This document shows positions 61,042 through 64,000 of a stretch of DNA of 64,000 nt, piece after piece. The position numbers and the translations under genes are program-made. Source of the DNA: Ravibacter sp964559125. GTDB taxonomy: Bacteria > Bacteroidota > Bacteroidia > Cytophagales > Spirosomataceae. The notes below the pieces were generated by a model. It saw only the letters and a program-made list of their open reading frames with translations. It was not told the origin of the DNA and did no database searches. The stretch covers positions 51,627-115,626 of the forward strand of contig CAZLGW010000018.1 in the NCBI GenBank assembly GCA_964559125.1, given 5' to 3'. Within the stretch, counting starts at the first letter, position 1. Each line of letters opens with the position of its first letter.

Positions 61042-63396
61042 ATGCTGCCCTCTACGCAGGACTATAAAATCGCGCTGATGATCGGAGCAGACTCATTCCG
61101 TACCCTTGAGAATGTGGAAGTGGTCATGAGCCCGCTCTACCCCGATGAACCGTGGTACAGCACCGGCGGGCTTGCCATTGTCTTCAAAATTAAAATGGGA
61201 GACACTACCTACGCGCTGAAATGTTTTCACAAGGAATCCCCCGAGCGGCAATATCGCCTCCAGCGAATAGCCGAATATATCAAGCAAAACCCTTCGCCTT
61301 TTTGGGTGGAGTTTGATTACTTAGAAAATGAGTTGTGGGTAGAAAGCAATGGAGAGGGACAGGGATATCCGGTCGTGTTGATGGAGTGGATCGAGGGCAA
61401 GACGCTGGATAACTACCTAGAAGATCTTTGTACATACGAAGAAGATACGACTCCTCCGCGAAAGAAGCGCGCACTCAAAAACTTGTACTTCCATTTTTGT
61501 AGTCTGATCGAGTGGCTACTGTTTACTCCGGTGGCACATGGAGATCTGAAGCATGATAATATCATCGTATTACCCTCCGGACATTTGAAGCTAATAGATT
61601 ACGATGGGATGTATATCCCGGAATTTGAAGGGAGGGAGGCCACGGAGTTGGGAAGTCCCTGTTATCAGCACCCCGAACGGACTAAAACCTATTTCAATGA
61701 CCGGCTGGATGAATTCAGCATGCTGGTAATTTTAACAACGCTTTACGCTGTTTATGACGATCCGGAGATATTCCGAAAGCACTATAATGGCGACGGGATA
61801 TTGTTTTCAGATAAAGATTTGCGAGATTGTTATGAGAGCGAGCTATTAAAAAGCCTTTTGCGATCTAAGAACGAGCATCTGGAGTTGTTGAGCAAACTAC
61901 TTTGCCGGTTTCAAAGTATATCGACTTTGGTTCAGTTGAAAGAGGTTTTTGATAATGAAGACTGGAGTGAATTTAAAAAAAGGCAGGCAGAAATCAGGTA
62001 TAATGAGGAAATAGTTTTACAGGAATTACTGTGGAAATTTAGAGGGTGGCCTGGCTATGAAATGATACTGAATTATAAAAATAAGATAAATTTTACAAAT
62101 AAAATTTCAGGAAATATACTAGCCTATTATGGCAGCAATGAATTGTCTAAAAATTATAGATTTATATGGAATGAAGATTGGATAGATCGCTATGAGAGGT
62201 ATTGGGAATGGGATACTTTATCCGGCGGTTATTATAATCTTTTTTTTTGGAATAAAGATTTAATATTGAATTACGAGGAAAACTTAGACTTTGGTCATTT
62301 GTCAGGTAATGCATGTGTTTCTTGGACACCAGAATTAATAGACAAATATAAGAACAGATGGTGGTGGTCGGCGTTATCGGAAAATGAATCATTGCCTTGG
62401 GATGAACATCTAATAGAAAAATATAGAGATAGATGGGATTGGAGTAATCTATTTGGAAATAATGGAATTAAATGGTCTAAGTATTTACTTGAAAAATACG
62501 AGGATAAATTCGAAGAAAATGGATTTAATTTGTCAGAAAATGTCAGATTTATTTCATCAACTAAATTAGTTGATGAGTACAGCGATAGACTTATTTGGGA
62601 ATCTGTATCATCATGTTCACCTATATTTGCCGAAAAAAAATTAATTGAATACTATAAAAATAGTATAAGTTGGGTGGGACTCGCAAAAAACGAGTATGTT
62701 CCTTGGTCTGAAGATCTAATTCGTAGTTTTGAAGATAGGTGGGATCATCAGTGTTGGGTAGAATTATCACAAAATACATCTATTTCGTGGTCTGAAGATC
62801 TAATTCGTAGTTTTGAAGACAAATGGGTTTGGAGGAAACTATCTATTAACCCCTCTATTCCTTGGTCGGAAAACTTAATTCAAAGTTTCGAGAATAAATG
62901 GGGGTGGGGTGTAGAAATAGATTATAATCTAATACCAGGAATTGGAGTTGAGGATTTCTCTTGTTTGTCAAATAACGTCTGGCTTCCATGGACACCTCAA
63001 TTAATAGAAAAATTTAAAGATAGATGGGATTGGTACTCTCTCTCTGGTAATATATCACTTCCTTGGAGCGAAGATCTGATTAATCGATATCGTAGTCATT
63101 GGTATTGGCGCAGACTAGGGAAGGCAGATCAGTATGCGGCAGACACTATCTACTCCAATACACTATCTAGTAATTCATCTATTCCTTGGTCGCCTAGTCT
63201 ATTAAAAAAAGAAATATTTTATTGGGACTGGAAAGAAATATCAAAAAATAAAGCAATTCCATGGACGAATGAATTAGTAAGCGATATTCTAGATTACCTT
63301 GCTAGCTTATCTAATTACAGCGATAGTTGGGATCTGAAAAGGATAGGTGAAATTACTAAAGAAATAAAATATTATATAAAGTATAATAATCCTTGA
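61042..63396 (+). CDS. Protein-kinase-like protein with C-terminal tryptophan-rich repeat domain
   Basis: A 784-residue protein. The kinase domain (about 20-300) shows a Gly-loop STGGLAIVFK (40-49), Lys60 in YALKCF, the catalytic loop HGDLKHDN (166-173; Asp168, Asn173) and DYDG (186-189) in place of DFG, then GSPCYQHPER. A helical linker follows (about 300-370). Residues 372-766 consist of about 14 copies of a 25-residue unit, roughly IPWSEDLIRSFEDRWDWxxLS. The usual zinc-ribbon tail of YegI-type kinases is absent. The 3' half is much richer in A+T than the 5' half. Between VWA and PP2C genes. Confidence 0.85.
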   Translation: MLPSTQDYKIALMIGADSFRTLENVEVVMSPLYPDEPWYSTGGLAIVFKIKMGDTTYALKCFHKESPERQYRLQRIAEYIKQNPSPFWVEFDYLENELWVESNGEGQGYPVVLMEWIEGKTLDNYLEDLCTYEEDTTPPRKKRALKNLYFHFCSLIEWLLFTPVAHGDLKHDNIIVLPSGHLKLIDYDGMYIPEFEGREATELGSPCYQHPERTKTYFNDRLDEFSMLVILTTLYAVYDDPEIFRKHYNGDGILFSDKDLRDCYESELLKSLLRSKNEHLELLSKLLCRFQSISTLVQLKEVFDNEDWSEFKKRQAEIRYNEEIVLQELLWKFRGWPGYEMILNYKNKINFTNKISGNILAYYGSNELSKNYRFIWNEDWIDRYERYWEWDTLSGGYYNLFFWNKDLILNYEENLDFGHLSGNACVSWTPELIDKYKNRWWWSALSENESLPWDEHLIEKYRDRWDWSNLFGNNGIKWSKYLLEKYEDKFEENGFNLSENVRFISSTKLVDEYSDRLIWESVSSCSPIFAEKKLIEYYKNSISWVGLAKNEYVPWSEDLIRSFEDRWDHQCWVELSQNTSISWSEDLIRSFEDKWVWRKLSINPSIPWSENLIQSFENKWGWGVEIDYNLIPGIGVEDFSCLSNNVWLPWTPQLIEKFKDRWDWYSLSGNISLPWSEDLINRYRSHWYWRRLGKADQYAADTIYSNTLSSNSSIPWSPSLLKKEIFYWDWKEISKNKAIPWTNELVSDILDYLASLSNYSDSWDLKRIGEITKEIKYYIKYNNP
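62150..63290 (+). repeat. Tandem coding repeat, about 14 units of 75 bases
   Basis: Encodes residues 372-750 of the kinase-like protein. Units start near residues 372, 400, 426, 451, 476, 503, 528, 553, 581, 606, 648, 673, 714 and 739. Best kept are Pro-Trp at positions 2-3, Leu-Ile at 7-8, and a Trp-x-Trp near 17-19. Some units have insertions of 3-17 residues. Confidence 0.85.
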
Positions 63397-63597
63397 TTCA
63401 ATGATTAAATAGTGAAATATGGTAGAAAATTTGCAAAATTTGATCTATTTGCTACCCTAAATAAATACTATAATCAATAGAGTAATTGGGAGCTAAGTAC
63501 GAGTAAAAAATCTATATTTTATGCATAGACTAGAATAATAACTCTACTAGCTAGATATAGTTTTTTTGAAAGCAATTATAAAAGGACTAATAGTAGA

Positions 63598-64000
63598 ATG
63601 TGTGCTGCCTTAAAACAAAGAAAAATTAGTTTGCAGAGGTGCTTTTTTCCTACCTCGGAAAATGAAGACCGTCTTCTGGTACAACAGGTTTTCTTTTCAA
63701 TAGCCGACGGTGCGGGCGGAACTGGTATTCTTTGTGGGGAATGGGCTGAGTATGTGTTGTCCCATTTACCTGAACAAGCGATTTCGTCTTTCGATAGCTT
63801 TCAGCAATGGTTTGAAAATTTTGCGGAAAAGTTTGTAGAAGAACACGAACCACCTCTTTTTCTGGACTCCTTCCAAATTAGAAAATTCTACGAAGAAGGC
63901 TCGGCGTGCACGTTAGCTGCTTTATGGCTGGAGGGCCATCAAGCGCACTGGCTTACCTACGGAGATGCTCATGTATTTCATATAACAGCAACTGCCTTTG
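63598..64000 (+). CDS. PP2C-type protein phosphatase, N-terminal part (runs off window)
   Basis: An open frame from the ATG at 63598 to the end of the window (134 codons). Translated by eye it contains SENEDR (residues 20-25), SIADGAGGTGILCGEWAEY (37-55) and GSACTLAALWLEG ... WLTYGDAHVFHI, which fit PP2C motifs: metal Asp in ADGAGG, and the GSxxT and GD motifs of the central sheet. A stop lies 21 codons upstream in frame, so the start is well placed. It would complete the VWA-kinase-phosphatase triad. The last 200 bases before it (63397-63597) are very AT-rich and hold no gene I can see. Confidence 0.8.
   Translation, partial: MCAALKQRKISLQRCFFPTSENEDRLLVQQVFFSIADGAGGTGILCGEWAEYVLSHLPEQAISSFDSFQQWFENFAEKFVEEHEPPLFLDSFQIRKFYEEGSACTLAALWLEGHQAHWLTYGDAHVFHITATAF

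Noticed and set aside
62150..63290. CRISPR array
   Set aside because: The period of 75 bases is variable, units are not identical and the stretch is one open coding frame, so it is a protein repeat.

Overview
The window is about 50 % GC chromosomal DNA from a member of the Bacteroidota, most likely of the order Cytophagales. Pointers are the SusC/SusD pair, several TonB-dependent receptors with carboxypeptidase-regulatory N-termini, a type IX secretion C-terminal domain, a hybrid two-component regulator ending in AraC, Bacteroidota-style promoters (TTG-N19-TAnnTTTG), few Shine-Dalgarno sequences, and a 651-residue GyrB. Genus cannot be fixed from the sequence alone.

Layout. 1-5.6 kb: the end of a hybrid sensor/AraC regulator, two secreted SGNH-type hydrolases (one with a doubtful active site) and a NupC-type nucleoside transporter. 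5.6-16.5 kb: housekeeping genes (ppk1, gyrB, ald, tsaE), a beta-barrel protein, a family 2 glycosyltransferase, a large membrane protein and a TRIC-type channel. 16.6-19.4 kb: a small surface-polysaccharide group (GT4, GT2, methyltransferase). 19.6-27.9 kb: a SusC-SusD-lipoprotein-lipoprotein-M43 metalloprotease operon that looks like a protein or peptide utilisation locus. 28-34 kb: a sugar-isomerase-like TIM barrel, and a TonB receptor followed by two lipoproteins. 34-45.9 kb: cysteine desulfurase, glmM, Anbu plus alpha-E, an ECF sigma factor with a small overlapping partner, universal stress protein, phosphate transporter, rlmN, cvpA, yqeY, pdxJ and an alpha/beta hydrolase. 46-58 kb: an Oar-like TonB receptor, fabD, coaX, dnaK, a small HExxH protein, a thioredoxin-like protein, a HAD phosphatase, a protein usually labelled asparagine synthetase B, an ABC permease and tRNA-Leu(CAA).

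The last 6 kb, downstream of the tRNA, look different: lower GC, genes of unknown function, and an operon that encodes a von Willebrand factor A protein, a protein-kinase-like protein and (cut by the window end) a PP2C-type phosphatase. This is the composition of a TerY-P / YegL-YegI-YegK phosphorylation module. Its kinase carries a long AT-rich C-terminal domain built from about 14 copies of a 25-residue tryptophan-rich repeat that I cannot assign to a named family. Divergent from it lie an unknown 149-residue protein and an HD-domain phosphohydrolase whose reading frame appears broken by one missing base. This tRNA-adjacent block is the best candidate for a poorly described system.

Several families of short palindromic intergenic repeats are scattered through the window. 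Two copies of a 28-nt palindrome lie across the stop codons of cvpA and yqeY.
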